Shown: positions 1 through 10,050, numbered from the stretch's first letter. The stretch: 17,521 nt of DNA from Hamiltosporidium magnivora (GCA_004325065.1 PITI01000190.1:1-17521), one strand, 5' to 3'. Made by a program: numbers and translations. Notes: a model not told the origin generated them from the sequence alone.

Positions 1-185
1 CAATACCCCCTTTAAAAGAAGCGAAAACAGAGGAAGATGGTGCCAAAAATTTTAAACCAAAATATAAAGCCCCCTTTATTTTACAAGGAGGAACCACTTT
101 AGAGGAACCGACCAATAACATAAATGAAGAGTCGGATTTGGAAGAAGAGACAAAAGTGGTCAAAGAGGTAGAAGAAAACATGTAA
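1..185 (+). CDS. 3' end of an open frame, probable C-terminal tail of a non-LTR retrotransposon protein (partial)
   Basis: The third frame is open from the window edge to a TAA at 183-185, giving 60 codons of a charged, acidic tail (it ends VVKEVEENM). The start lies outside the window. The segment around NNINEESDLEEE resembles NKINEDSDLKKK, encoded on the minus strand near 8240-8290, and the similarity continues past the stop: TTTTAACCCAGAA occurs at 201-213 here and inverted at 8174-8186, at nearly the same distance from the shared peptide. Because the 8160-10050 relic reads as a non-LTR element, I infer that this is the tail of a related element protein. Whether the rest of the gene is intact cannot be told. 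An unrelated host gene is possible but less likely. Confidence 0.6.
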   Translation, partial: IPPLKEAKTEEDGAKNFKPKYKAPFILQGGTTLEEPTNNINEESDLEEETKVVKEVEENM

Positions 186-689
186 AAATGGTAAAAAATA
201 TTTTAACCCAGAATTTTATTAAATAAAAATTTACATCATAAAAGTTAGTGGTTTAGGAAGTAGAAAAAAATATATAATTGTTTTAAAATGAGTTTGCAAT
301 CGGAAACTTAGTAAATAAAATATTTTCTAAGTATTTATAAAATATTGATGAATAGAAGATAACAAAGTTAAAAACAATTGGCTTATCAATGATATGGTGA
401 AATTTATGTAAAAGTTTTTTTCTTTAGTTTTAGGTGAAAAAAGCCTCGGTAAATTATGTTATTTCCTTGATGTTTATTAAAGGAGAAGATCAACGAAATC
501 AGTGCAATCACAGTCTTAAAACCTATCTTCTTTTTTTATAATAACTAGATCGCAAAGTAAAATCAAACTTGTAGGTAACTGCCACGTTAAAGCACGCAAA
601 ACCAGCTTTAGTCATTTGGGTTAAAGATATGACATCTTCGAGATGAAAAAACAAAAAATTTAAAAGCTATGAGATCTTAGTATCAGGAG

Positions 690-2450
690 ATATCTGTTGG
701 TATGATGTTGAACTGTTTGTGTGAACCATGTACGTTGCCGAGATATGTATAGCTCAATGTTTTTAGGTCAAAAATCCAGAGAATATGTGGAGATGCTGCT
801 TAATCTGAAGCTAATCCAGGGTAGGTTTCGACCTACGATTTCGGTTCCTGCAATGATTATAAACGAACATCAGGTAACCGCTTAACCCATTAATTGGGTT
901 CTAAATACTTTTAGATGAAAGGCTTGGTGATGTAAGTATTGTATGAGGACTCTGTGATGTACTGGGGAACAGCATTTACATTAAACCTAGAACTGCTTTA
1001 ACGTCACGAATGGATATTACAGTTGTCGTTGTTTTCAAAGGATATGATATTTATTTAAAAAAGAAAGAGACCGAATGGCCAGAAGGATTAATTTGACAGA
1101 TTTACACAAAAAATGATACCAAATAATAGATTTAATTAAAGAATTTAATTTTCTAAATTCCCCAAAATGGGTTCTATTTTAGCAAACAAAAATATTTTGA
1201 TAGACAATATTTTGAGTAGAAAATACCTAAACTTAGCTTATGACTTCGAAATTATGCAGTTTGCCAAATAATTTTTATCGAAAAATTTTCCAACTATAAC
1301 TTCCCGAGCCAATAATTTGTTTTTTATTACTGGAAAGTCTATAATATTAGTGATCTTAATGAATTCATAAAGACATCACAAGACAGGTAATTCCTATGAC
1401 TATTATTGGTGTATTTAAATGATCAGTTTGAGCAAATTAAATATAGTCGTTCGCAGTAAATGTTTTACATTCTGACATGTATAGAGGAATAAAAAAACAG
1501 GAATGAAATCTTGTAAGAAATGGCAATAAATTGGAAGAAATGTTATTCAAGTGAATGAAAACCCTTAATTGCACTGTATTTGATAGGATGGCTTAATGCG
1601 TAGTTTGTGCGTATGGCCAGAGTATAGGCAACGCAAAACAAGGAGTATGAAACTGCTTCTTGACTCATAGCTTCAGATTAAAAGAATTTTTATTAAAATA
1701 AAGGAAAGCGAGAATTTAAAATTTGAAATTTTACAACGTCTAAGTAATTTGCAAGTTTTTTTAGGAATAGACTCATAAAGATTTAAGGTTATAGAGTTAC
1801 ATAATTAAAAAAATTTCCGAACTAGCGTGGTAATAACACTACAAATCTAATGAAAAGACAATAAGACTGAATTTTCTCTACGAATTGTTGATTCTCACTT
1901 CCAATCAGCTGAAACACAAGAAAGCAACTATAATTGATCGTGATTGGACAAATTAATATTTGTTTGAAACAATAAATAATGGCATGCAAAGTGTGGTTTG
2001 CTTAGACAAAGGATGAAAAATTAATCAAAGAAGTCAGGCAACGATATTCTACATTAGAAGATAGAGGCCTAAAAAGAATTAAGTTATATAGGACATAAAG
2101 ATAGCATGGTCTCGGTATTAAGATAAGAAACCAAGTTAATTAAGCATTTAGAAAATTATCTGCGAAAGAGCTGTTGTAAAATTTAAAAGACACATTTTAT
2201 AATAAAAGAATTAAAAGCCACTAAAAAATTAATGAATAGATGCTAGTAGAGAGATTCCAGAATATCTCATTGTGTTTCTATTAATAATTTGGTGCAAATA
2301 TCTGATGAATGAGGATTATTGGTGTAAATCCAAGCCTTTCAATGATATTTTGTACGATATAAGTATGAAATGTGAAAAGTTGGATTCTAAAAAAAAAGTT
2401 TTATAAGAAAAAATAATAAGTAGTATATTTTCTTGAATCTTAATTCTTTA
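690..2450 (+). pseudogene. Decayed Ty3/gypsy-type pol region (reverse transcriptase to integrase)
   Basis: No long frame survives, but short pieces in all three forward frames match Ty3-type pol in the right order. At 745-885 a 46-codon frame (LLNLKLIQGRFRPTISVPAM) resembles the reverse transcriptase N-terminus. At 956-1015 DVLGNSIYIKPRTALTSRM resembles the stretch leading to the first catalytic Asp, which is lost. At 1068-1115 RPNG...FDRFTQKM resembles the PFGL...FQ region. At 1200-1225 IDNILSRK sits where YxDD-ILxFSK is expected, with the second Asp changed to Asn. At 2088-2190 GHKDSMVSVLR followed by ENYLRKSCCK resembles an integrase HHCC finger. Frames shift between pieces and stops are common, so it is dead. 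RNase H should lie at about 1400-1750 but I could not recognise it. No long terminal repeats were found. This rests on reading by eye, and each piece alone is weak. Confidence 0.5.
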
Positions 2451-2661
2451 AAATGTTCAAAATATATTAAGACAGTAAATATCTAAGATTTTCTTTTATT
2501 TATTCAATCGAATATATTCTGTTTGGAATTTTATGTTATGAGTAAGTAAAATTTTTGGGCATTATACATAATGACCAATAAAATTGGGCAATTTGAGAGA
2601 ATTTTTACAAATATTTTATAACATACAAAAATAAGAGAAACTTACACTAATGTAAAAAAAA

Positions 2662-3270
2662 TTATAGAAAAAAGCTCTTATAACGAAAAGCAAATGTACA
2701 AACAATAAATATGTCAAATCTAAGCTTTTTATTTATTAGGCAGCTTTTTTCGTAGCATTTTGAGTCGCAATGCTTTTTTCCTTTACGGCACTTACATTTG
2801 TCATATGTACATCTAACTTTCTAGCCAGATTGATTATCACCTTTGTACTCCGTCTTGGATGACATTCTTGCACATTCCCTTAACAAAATCTCAACTTTTG
2901 GAATTTCTTCAATGCAGAAAAAAACGTTTGAATTGCATATTATAAATTGATAAATCCCGTAAACTTGGCCCAAGATTTTATGTTTGAGGCCTGATAATTG
3001 AAGATTGGCATCTGTTATTTCCAGAACAAATGCCATAATGTTTCTTGCATCAGAGCAGCCTCTATCGACATCTGAGACCTAAACTTTCACAATGATACCC
3101 TTTTAACGCCGGCGTATATTAAATGGTTATTTTAAGCATTTTTTCAGCTTGTTTGTCAAGATTTTTTTGCTCAAATCTCCCTTTTCTTCAATATATTAGT
3201 TATTTTCAAACGAAATATAAAATTTATCAAATTGCCCATTCACTTTGGTTATTATGATAATGCACAATAA
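2662..3270 (-). pseudogene. Broken C-terminus of a KRBA2/SCAND3-like integrase with Cys-rich tail
   Basis: Read on the minus strand, one frame carries VSDVDRGCSDARNIMAFVLE, then a segment with IYQFIICNS and IEEIPKVEILLREC, and finally CTYDKCKCRKGKKHCDSKC followed by YEKSCLIN. This order (a VDRxxxDARNI module, a YSRxQ-like strand, an IPxxEISLRE helix, and a CxCxK...CxSxC...SC tail) is that of KRBA2/SCAND3-type integrases of cut-and-paste or Ginger-like transposons. The frame has in-frame TAG codons at 3079-3081 and 2821-2823, the latter just before the Cys cluster. The preceding piece (KNLDKQAEKMLK, about 3120-3180) is in another frame, showing a frameshift near 3090-3100. The integrase catalytic core upstream is not recognisable. 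The 71-codon open piece at 2821-3036 is part of this relic, not an independent gene. Confidence 0.7.
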
Positions 3271-4426
3271 TTTAAATTGCCCGTGACATATCTATTATTT
3301 AAAAATTGTTTAATAACTTGGTAATTTACAATTATAAATTTTTTACTTCATACACAAATATTTCGTTTTAAATTTAGATAAATTCATTAACTGAAAGTTT
3401 AATTATAAATTCATTTTTCAAATCATGCTAGTTTATCAAAAAAAATTCTAAAAATAGCAGATGCGAATTATTTGATTTCATTTCTCGATATTACAAATCA
3501 TCTGGCCAGAGGGTTAGGCCTACCCTCTAAAACCATTGAAATATAAAGTTTAGATATTAGAACTTTACTTGCTCAGTTCATTCAAGTAGATTTCAATGTT
3601 AATAATATTAAAATTTACCGGGCATCTCATTTTATTTTCATAAAATTCAATAAGATTCTTAGTAAACATAAAGCTGATATTAATTCTATAAGAATCTTAT
3701 TTTATGTATTCCAATGTAACAATATTTATTGATATATAGCGTAGGTATTTAAAATATTCCTGTTTTTAAAAATAAACAACACCATCTTCTTCAGACTTAA
3801 AAAGTTGGTTGAGTATCGAAAACAAAAATATAATGGGATACAAGATTGGTGGAGTTTTAACTAATGGATTATTAACCAAAATATTATATGCATCCTGTTA
3901 CAGAAACAAGTATTATATATTTAAGAAGAGTATATTGTATAAATAAGAAATAATGAATAAGAGAGCTACAAGAAAGACTGATCCAGTTTTTTCAAGAGTA
4001 TTATAATAATCAGTGGTTCATTTAAATTATATATTAAATAAATATTTAGAAAGTAAATAGGTTTTTATACATTTTATTTTGTAGAAAAGATCCTAAATAC
4101 TTGATTGTTTTTAGATAATCAGTGTCATACCTAGAATGCTTAATTTTTTCTTATAACACTTATTATTGAATTTTATAATAATTTACTTCATCTAAATCCA
4201 TTTTTTTTAAAACAAATATTTGATTAGAAAATATTAAGAAAATAATTTCCTTATGTTTGGTACAGTGTAAAAAATAATTTAAATTTTAATCTCCGAGACA
4301 TTATTTATCAATAATGAAATCAAACAACTAGAGCCACCATATTTATTTTATTTGAGAAATATAAAAATTACAAATACTTTAAAAAAAAACATTTTTAAGA
4401 TTATTTTTAATAAATTTACTTTTGAA
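3271..4426. other. AT-rich spacer without recognised genes
   Basis: About 1.15 kb of AT-rich DNA with many A and T runs. Apart from the hairpin at 3508-3528 I see no coding frame or RNA gene. The missing catalytic core of the broken integrase at 2662-3270 would have lain in the lower part, but nothing there can be read with confidence. Confidence 0.5.
3508..3528. repeat. 21-nt near-perfect inverted repeat
   Basis: AGAGGGTTAGG is followed at once by CCTACCCTCT. The arms are complementary except for one extra T in the left arm, giving a compact GC-rich hairpin in very AT-rich DNA. Each arm resembles a telomere-type TTAGG word. No flanking repeat extends it, and its role is unknown. Confidence 0.6.
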
Positions 4427-5653
4427 TTACTTTAAAATATTCTCTATAAAATATTTAAAAATCCGGCTTAAATTTTCTAATTCAAACACATTCAATTCAC
4501 ATAATAAATAATAAGCGGAGTTAATCTTTATCATATAAGTACAATGTACACCAAAATTAAAATATTGCGAATTATCTGAGTTGAAAAATGATATATCCTT
4601 GGTTTTGGCTTGAACTATTTTTTCACTGCAAAAGTTTTTTGCTTCAATACTACAACCACAATAAATGATAATATTATATTCATAATAATTAATATGAATT
4701 CGATTTTTTAGTTTAAAAAATGTATATCCGGGTGTGCTAAAAGATTGATCTTTAATTTTGCAAAAACAATACATAAATTCATAAAAACCTTCAAAAAAGT
4801 TACTCATAAGTGCAGTTGATGCACTTATTCTCTTCTCAGCTTCGTTATTTAGAAAACATGACACAAAATTGGAATAATCTGAAGATTTGAACATTTCTTC
4901 GTACAGTGAAATCCACCTAATTTTCTGTTTTAAATATTTAACGATGTATCCAAGACTCCACATATCGCTTTTTTCGTTTAATGGCTCGTTTCTTTTCATT
5001 TCAGGTGAATAAAAATCGGGTATTTTCTCTATTTCATTTGAATCATAACCTTCGAATATGTTTATTAATTCATTCGTTCTACAGCTCAAACCAAAATCAA
5101 TAATTTTCACAAATTTTTTGTCTTTAAGTAAAATATTATTCCTTTTTATGTCGTTATGTATTTTTCCTTTACTATGTAAATGTTTTAAAGCATCTAAAAT
5201 TTGTTTGAGAATAAATCTTATGTCATTGTCATCCAAAGAATCGTTTAAAAATACTGATTCTAAGGTATCTTCATAGAAAGGTAACACCAGACATGATTTA
5301 TTATTTATTTCTATTTCACGATTGCATTTTATGATATTTGGATGATCACAATTATCCAAAAACTCTTTCTCGGTAGGAAGAGAAATTTGATCTTTCTCCG
5401 ATTTTGGTATTTTTATTACTACAGTTTCACCATTGAAAACATCAGTAGCTTTGAATATGTAACTATATCCACCGCTCGCAAGATATTCTATATTTTTATA
5501 TGGATAATTTGCGATTATTTCGAGACTTAACAATGTAAAATTAATATCGCGCCTTCTTTCTTCACCATCTTTAGGCAAAATATTCGTAAATGTTGCGTAG
5601 AGAAAATTTGGAATATATAAATATATAAAAAGGCATAAACGATTGAAATTCAT
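4427..5653 (-). CDS. Secreted or secretory-pathway protein kinase, copy A
   Basis: This is an intact 408-residue eukaryotic-type Ser/Thr protein kinase. Residues 1-20 form a signal peptide ending LYA. The kinase domain spans about 52-287: glycine loop LASGGYSYIFKA (the first and third glycines are Ala59 and Ser64), VIK lysine 81, helix-C Glu95, catalytic loop HNDIKRNN (Asp168, Lys170, Asn173), DFG 186-188, SPE 216-218, DMWSLG with Asp230, and Arg275. The catalytic residues are all present. HND in place of HRD makes it a non-RD kinase, so activation-loop phosphorylation may not be needed. Residues 290-408 form a C-terminal region I do not recognise, with Cys at 296, 298, 332, 334, 342, 371 and 385. 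It is colinear with the kinase at 11269-12495. The first ATG is chosen because it gives the signal peptide and both copies start at the same point. The substrate is unknown; export to the host is inference. Confidence 0.95.
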   Translation of the reverse strand: MNFNRLCLFIYLYIPNFLYATFTNILPKDGEERRRDINFTLLSLEIIANYPYKNIEYLASGGYSYIFKATDVFNGETVVIKIPKSEKDQISLPTEKEFLDNCDHPNIIKCNREIEINNKSCLVLPFYEDTLESVFLNDSLDDNDIRFILKQILDALKHLHSKGKIHNDIKRNNILLKDKKFVKIIDFGLSCRTNELINIFEGYDSNEIEKIPDFYSPEMKRNEPLNEKSDMWSLGYIVKYLKQKIRWISLYEEMFKSSDYSNFVSCFLNNEAEKRISASTALMSNFFEGFYEFMYCFCKIKDQSFSTPGYTFFKLKNRIHINYYEYNIIIYCGCSIEAKNFCSEKIVQAKTKDISFFNSDNSQYFNFGVHCTYMIKINSAYYLLCELNVFELENLSRIFKYFIENILK

Positions 5654-5710
5654 TGTATGGTGATTTGAATTTCATTTTATATTTGAAAAAAATCTATATT
5701 TTAAAATCTC

Positions 5711-5757
5711 GAATATTCTATTTTTTATTTGACATTTTTTAGAATTTTTTTACAATC
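5711..5757 (-). promoter_or_regulatory. Upstream block shared by the two kinase genes (copy A)
   Basis: This 47-bp block lies 58-104 bp upstream of the start codon. It aligns without gaps to 12552-12598, which lies 57-103 bp upstream of the other kinase, at 38 of 47 positions by my count. The core on the plus strand is TTTGACATTTTTTAGAATTT. The DNA between the block and the ATG is less conserved, which suggests selection on the block or a recent shared promoter. Confidence 0.55.
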
Positions 5758-6299
5758 AAATTTTTCAGAATACACATTAGACTACAAAAAATTCTATATA
5801 GAAAAAGCTATTTATCAAACTTCAGTATCATCTCAAATTTGTTTCACTGCAGAAGATTATGAATAAATGTAATATTTTAATACTTGGATTATATTCCTAT
5901 AAACTAAATTATCTTCAATTGTATATACAATTTATATTTTGATAATAAGATCTATGATTTAAATATGTTGTATTATCGGATTTAAAAATCCGAACTTCTT
6001 ATATGACAGAATAATATTACAAGTAAATTTATCTAAAACACATATAGAATTTATTTGCAAAATATCAACTCATTTCATTTTATATGAGAATTTTTTATTT
6101 TATTATAGTTAGCATTCTACTTTGCATGAAATATTTCTTAGCTTTAAATTTTCACGGACATGAAGTTTTCTGAAAAATAGTAATGAGAAAATATTGACAA
6201 ATAGGAAATATTTTTTTTAAAACTTTAAATTTATAATTTAAGACCGATTATATGTCTCGAAATTTTTAATGGAAATTAGAAGTTACATTAGGAAATAAA
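5758..6299. other. AT-rich spacer without recognised genes
   Basis: About 540 bp of AT-rich DNA upstream of kinase A. I find no coding frame, RNA gene or repeat I can support. Confidence 0.45.
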
Positions 6300-6545
6300 T
6301 GTTCAAGGCCCAAAGTGCACTGTTTGCCTTATACACACCCGTTAATTCCTACATACTTTTATATATTATTAACACATTTTTTAACAATAGATATATGTTA
6401 TTTACTCTATCCTTCTATCCTAAAATTTCAGATTATTTCGTATTTTCTTCACCATGCATTGCTCCACTTGTATTACCCATAAAAAACTGTCTTATTATAG
6501 CCTTTATATCTAAACGAAGGATAGACAATCTATATACAAATAATT
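6300..6545 (-). pseudogene. Unidentified broken reading frame
   Basis: On the minus strand one frame reads through about 80 codons with three or so stops and keeps protein-like stretches: AIIRQFFMGNTSGAMHGEEN, then KDRVNNIYLLLKNVL, and ELTGVYKANSALWALN. The composition is less AT-biased than its surroundings. I do not recognise the family. A transposon-encoded protein is the simplest guess given the neighbours. The 94-codon plus-strand frame at 6299-6583 is probably its shadow, since it is rich in Phe, Tyr and Ile and shows no motif. Confidence 0.35.
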
Positions 6546-6879
6546 ACAATGCAAAATTTTACTACATTCTATATTTTTTTTAAATTATAGGTTGATTAAA
6601 TGCTTTGAAGCTCGATAGCAAATTGCAAGCAACCAAATTTTGGCTTAAATGTTCTATACCAATGAATATGCTTTTAAAATCAATATAAATCTTAATTTCA
6701 TATTTCTTCCGAAATTTATAGATTATTATTAATAGAAAACAATGTAAGTCAGGTTTCAAGGTTTTGGGTTGTCAAAACAAAGAAGATAACTATATTTCAG
6801 GTGCTTTTTTGTAAGACCAGCTGATTACTAGATACTTAAACTTAACATAATAAAAAAAATATTATGAGAAGAAATTCAA

Positions 6880-7870
6880 ATCAATCACAATGCCTTGTGA
6901 TATTCGTTGCTTAAAAGAGCGTTGGAAAAATGCGGAAGGTTGTTTTATGATTTGTAAATGATGTTAATTCAACATATTATTAAGACAAATCACTATTAGC
7001 GCATTGCGAATTCATAAATAATTGGTTATTAAACAAAAATATTATGAAATTTCTAAAGCATAATGAGCAGTGAATATCTAAAATATGCCAGAAACATAGT
7101 AGATTAGATTATTTGCAGATAATCCTGCCAATTCATAGAAACAATATTACACATAAATTTGATTTATTGTGTAAATCGCTGTAGAATGACTTATCCAAAG
7201 AAGGAGTATTATTATGTTCTAAATTTCATCCAATTTTAGAGTTATCTCAGGTGTTTTAAGGGGATATAAGCAGCTTCACGGCCTATAAAAGATCTATTAA
7301 CATTCTTTTTTGAGTATTAAATAGCCAAATAGCAATCCAGTCTGATATGAGTAAAAAAGTTAAAAGTTAAATGATAGAAAAATTCTTAGGGGATCTTAGC
7401 ATTAAATCATGAATGAAACCCCATGCAACCTCAAAGCACGAAGACATTGTTTGAACTTTGAAATCAAACAATAAAAGATAGGTAACATAAAAGTTATACG
7501 AACCTGGTTCAAAATTTGGCATATTTTCACAATGGTGTTATATGAAGTTGATAGAACAATACATGGTCTCAAGAAATATCTCATTTTCAGCTTTTTTTGT
7601 ACAATTCGCGTTTATTAAGCTGGTTTTGGGTGATATATTGACACAAAATAAACAAAGACTTTGTATTTTTTGACAAAATTGGTTATGAAGTATAAGCTTA
7701 TAATGATAATAATTGCAAATATACACAGTGGAATTTAAAGATTACATCTGAAATGTATAAGTTAGTCAATTATTCTCTTATTTTGCTTTAACTTCTACAC
7801 CCATGGCTTTGATATTGATAAGAATCTTGAAACTGATGCATAGGTATGTAAGCATTCTTACAAATATAAA
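6880..7870 (+). pseudogene. Probable broken Merlin/IS1595 (ISXO2-like) transposase
   Basis: Three pieces fit the plan of IS1595-type DDE transposases, called Merlin in eukaryotes. At 6890-6961 a short frame reads CDIRCLKERWKNAEGCFMIC, like the N-terminal zinc ribbon with an aromatic before the last Cys. At 7532-7690 a frame reads LYEVDRTIHGLKKY, then AGFG and YIDTK, KTLYFLTK across single stops, like the VEIDE...K(Y/F) and WVFGGIDT.TKE stretches around the first catalytic Asp. From about 7700 IIIANIHSG resembles the strand before the second Asp. The first two pieces share a frame. The region between them (6990-7400) is in other frames, and a GYKQLHGL piece near 7260 does not fit the order. 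There are many stops, so it is inactive. No terminal inverted repeats were found. Confidence 0.4.
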
Positions 7871-8159
7871 AAAAACTCATAGACTTTGAAAGTTTAATTA
7901 GATCATAATAAAACTCCATATTTATCATAGAGTTCTTATAAAATAAAAGGTCGATATGAATACAAAGACAAACGCGCTTTGTTTTATTCTTTTCAAAATG
8001 TTTCGGTTTTTATCGTAGCTTAAATACTTATTAATATTATAGTAGAATTAGAAGACGATAATGTAAAAAAAAGAATTGTCAGCAGCGCAATTAAGTGTAT
8101 TTGGGTTTTTTTGGTTTCTTAAAAAAATTTTCAAACATTTTTTCTAAAAAATGCATATG

Positions 8160-10050
8160 ATTATTTGATAGATTTCTGGGTTAAAATGGTTTATCACACT
8201 TTGCAATATTTTCTTATATCTCTTGTAATACCATATTTTCTTCTTCAAATCGGAATCTTCATTTATTTTATTGACAGTTTCTTTAGTATGTTTCTCGATC
8301 TAAAATAAGAGTGTAATATTATTTGTAGAATTATTAATAAATAATTCCTCGCTACTGGCTTGTTTAAAGCAGTATTGGTTCCTCGGGTATCTTGGCTCTC
8401 TTAATAACACCCTTTTCTTTGACGCTAGTTCACAACTCACTTCGACGTTTGGTTTTAAATTAGGTTTTTTGTCGTTCAAAGGAAATTGTTTCGACTGTAT
8501 TTATAAGTATATCAACTGATTATATGCCTCCATATTTATGAATATTTCTTCTCTTTTAAGGTAATATTTATAGTATTTTGTCACAGTAACGTTCCAACTC
8601 TTCACAAAATAGTGTATTTCAATATTAAATTAATTAAAAAGACGTATATCATTGGCTTATAAGCCATATTTCTTTAGTTATTCAATTTTAATCATTTGAA
8701 GTAAGTCTTCGTAATTAATTCCCAAAATACCGAGCTTTAGCCTATTTCTTCTCTTTTTTAAAATAAATATATCGAATTATTTGTTCAGAATCTTGACATC
8801 CGTTTTTATTCTGGTATAAACTCTAATTTCTGAATATTCATTTTCAATAGTGCCTCTAACTGACTGGTCCTGCTTGTTTTAATGACTTAAACTTGAATAT
8901 ATTTAGTAGAAGCAGATCTGCGCTTCATAACATTTCAACATTCTGTCTGTTATGGTCATGATCAAAATTATTCTCACATTGATTCGCTACTTGATCTTCT
9001 TGAAGTACCAGATATATTTCCAAGCTGCACATATCTTCTAGTCTCTAGAATACATTTCTACTCTGAATATAGCTGAACACTGTTTTATCCAGTAAGCCAA
9101 TGTTCCTTTCTTTAGCCATTTTGAAGACTTACAAACAGTTTCAAGGTTAATTTCGCTTGCATTATATAATTTTGAGTGAATTTTTCGGTTTTCGATTTCG
9201 TTATATAACTTTGAAAGTTGAATTTATTATAATTTCTTTTGTAAGAATTCGTCTTTCAACAAAATGCTTGATATACAAATATGTTTGTTTAAACAACAAT
9301 ACCAGGATTTAACAAATAACTCGAATAAATATGTAAATAACCAAATATTTATCATTCTTGCTTTATTTTATTCCAGAGTATATTCTTTCTATATATTCTG
9401 TTATTTTATTTAGAATTATTAGATAGAAGTGTTCCAAGAAAGAATAAATTCTTTTTCTATTTAAAACATAAAATGGCTTTGATATGACTCATGCGTAAAA
9501 ATAGAATTTATTTGATATTATTTATTTTTCCCTCTTATATAAGAGGGCTTGATTCTGCTTCTTTCCGTTTTTTACTTACCAAGTCTTTTATCTAGACCAA
9601 ATGCCATTATTTCAGTCATTATAGTTACAGTTGAGTTCATTAATTTTACTGCTGTTCTATAATCCTTCTTATTATTAAAGAGTATTATACTGTAAGTAAA
9701 CGTTTTACGCCTTACTTAGCTCTTTGCATAGCCTCAACTATGCACTTTATAGATCTAAGTTGAATTTTTACTTGAGTACGAATATTTTCCTCAATAAACA
9801 GAAATGTTTCGCCTGTCATTTGAATAATATTTACCGAAGCAAAATCGTCTTTCTATTTATACATGGGGCTATTTAGACTCGTTTTCATGATGTCTTGTTA
9901 CGAAACTGTCTCTATTTATCAAATAAGGGATCTTCTCTATACTATACACTTAATAAGATCAATAGTCTTTGCTTATATTTCGTAGTTTTGGATTTCTTTA
10001 TTTCAGGAATATGCGCGAATCGAAATGTTTCCTTAGCTATATGAATGTTT
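8160..10050 (-). pseudogene. Decayed non-LTR retrotransposon, C-terminal half with endonuclease-like domain
   Basis: The minus strand carries a chain of protein pieces interrupted by stops and frameshifts. In order they are QMTGETFLFIEENIRTQ (about 9825); DYRTAVKLMNSTVTIM, then ERSRIKPSYIRGKN (about 9540-9680); NRKIHSKLYNASEIN and SSKWLKKG (about 9110-9200); NIGLLDKTVFSYIQSRN in the next frame; DQVANQCENNFDHDHNR (about 8950-9000); and YTRIKTDVKILNK...FDIFIL, LGILGINYEDLLQMIK and WNVTVTKYYKYYLKR (8560-8820). The 3' part then resembles the left-edge tail at 8174-8290. This is the order seen at the C-terminus of non-LTR retrotransposon proteins with a restriction-enzyme-like endonuclease: a Cys/His segment, then a PD...K-type domain. 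The reverse transcriptase core is absent, so internal deletion is likely. Family placement is from memory and by eye. Confidence 0.6.
9530..9547. repeat. Perfect 18-bp palindrome
   Basis: CCCTCTTATATAAGAGGG is exactly self-complementary. It overlaps the KPSYIRG piece of the decayed non-LTR element, so it may be chance within former coding sequence. The symmetry does not extend into the flanks. Confidence 0.6.

Noticed and set aside
300..1000. The GC-richer stretch as a ribosomal RNA fragment
   Set aside because: No conserved rRNA segment could be recognised, and the stretch reads better as reverse transcriptase remnants.
956..1015. Apparent similarity between 960-1015 and 15682-15735 (both read as ...YIK/VK...RT...)
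   Set aside because: The first belongs to a reverse transcriptase stretch and the second to an integrase stretch. The match is short and in AT-rich DNA, so chance is likely.
5058..5530. Two plus-strand frames (72 and 62 codons) inside kinase A
   Set aside because: They are antisense to an intact kinase gene and have no motifs of their own.
7402..7726. Two overlapping minus-strand frames (60 and 62 codons)
   Set aside because: The plus strand here fits a transposase relic better, and the minus frames show no domain.
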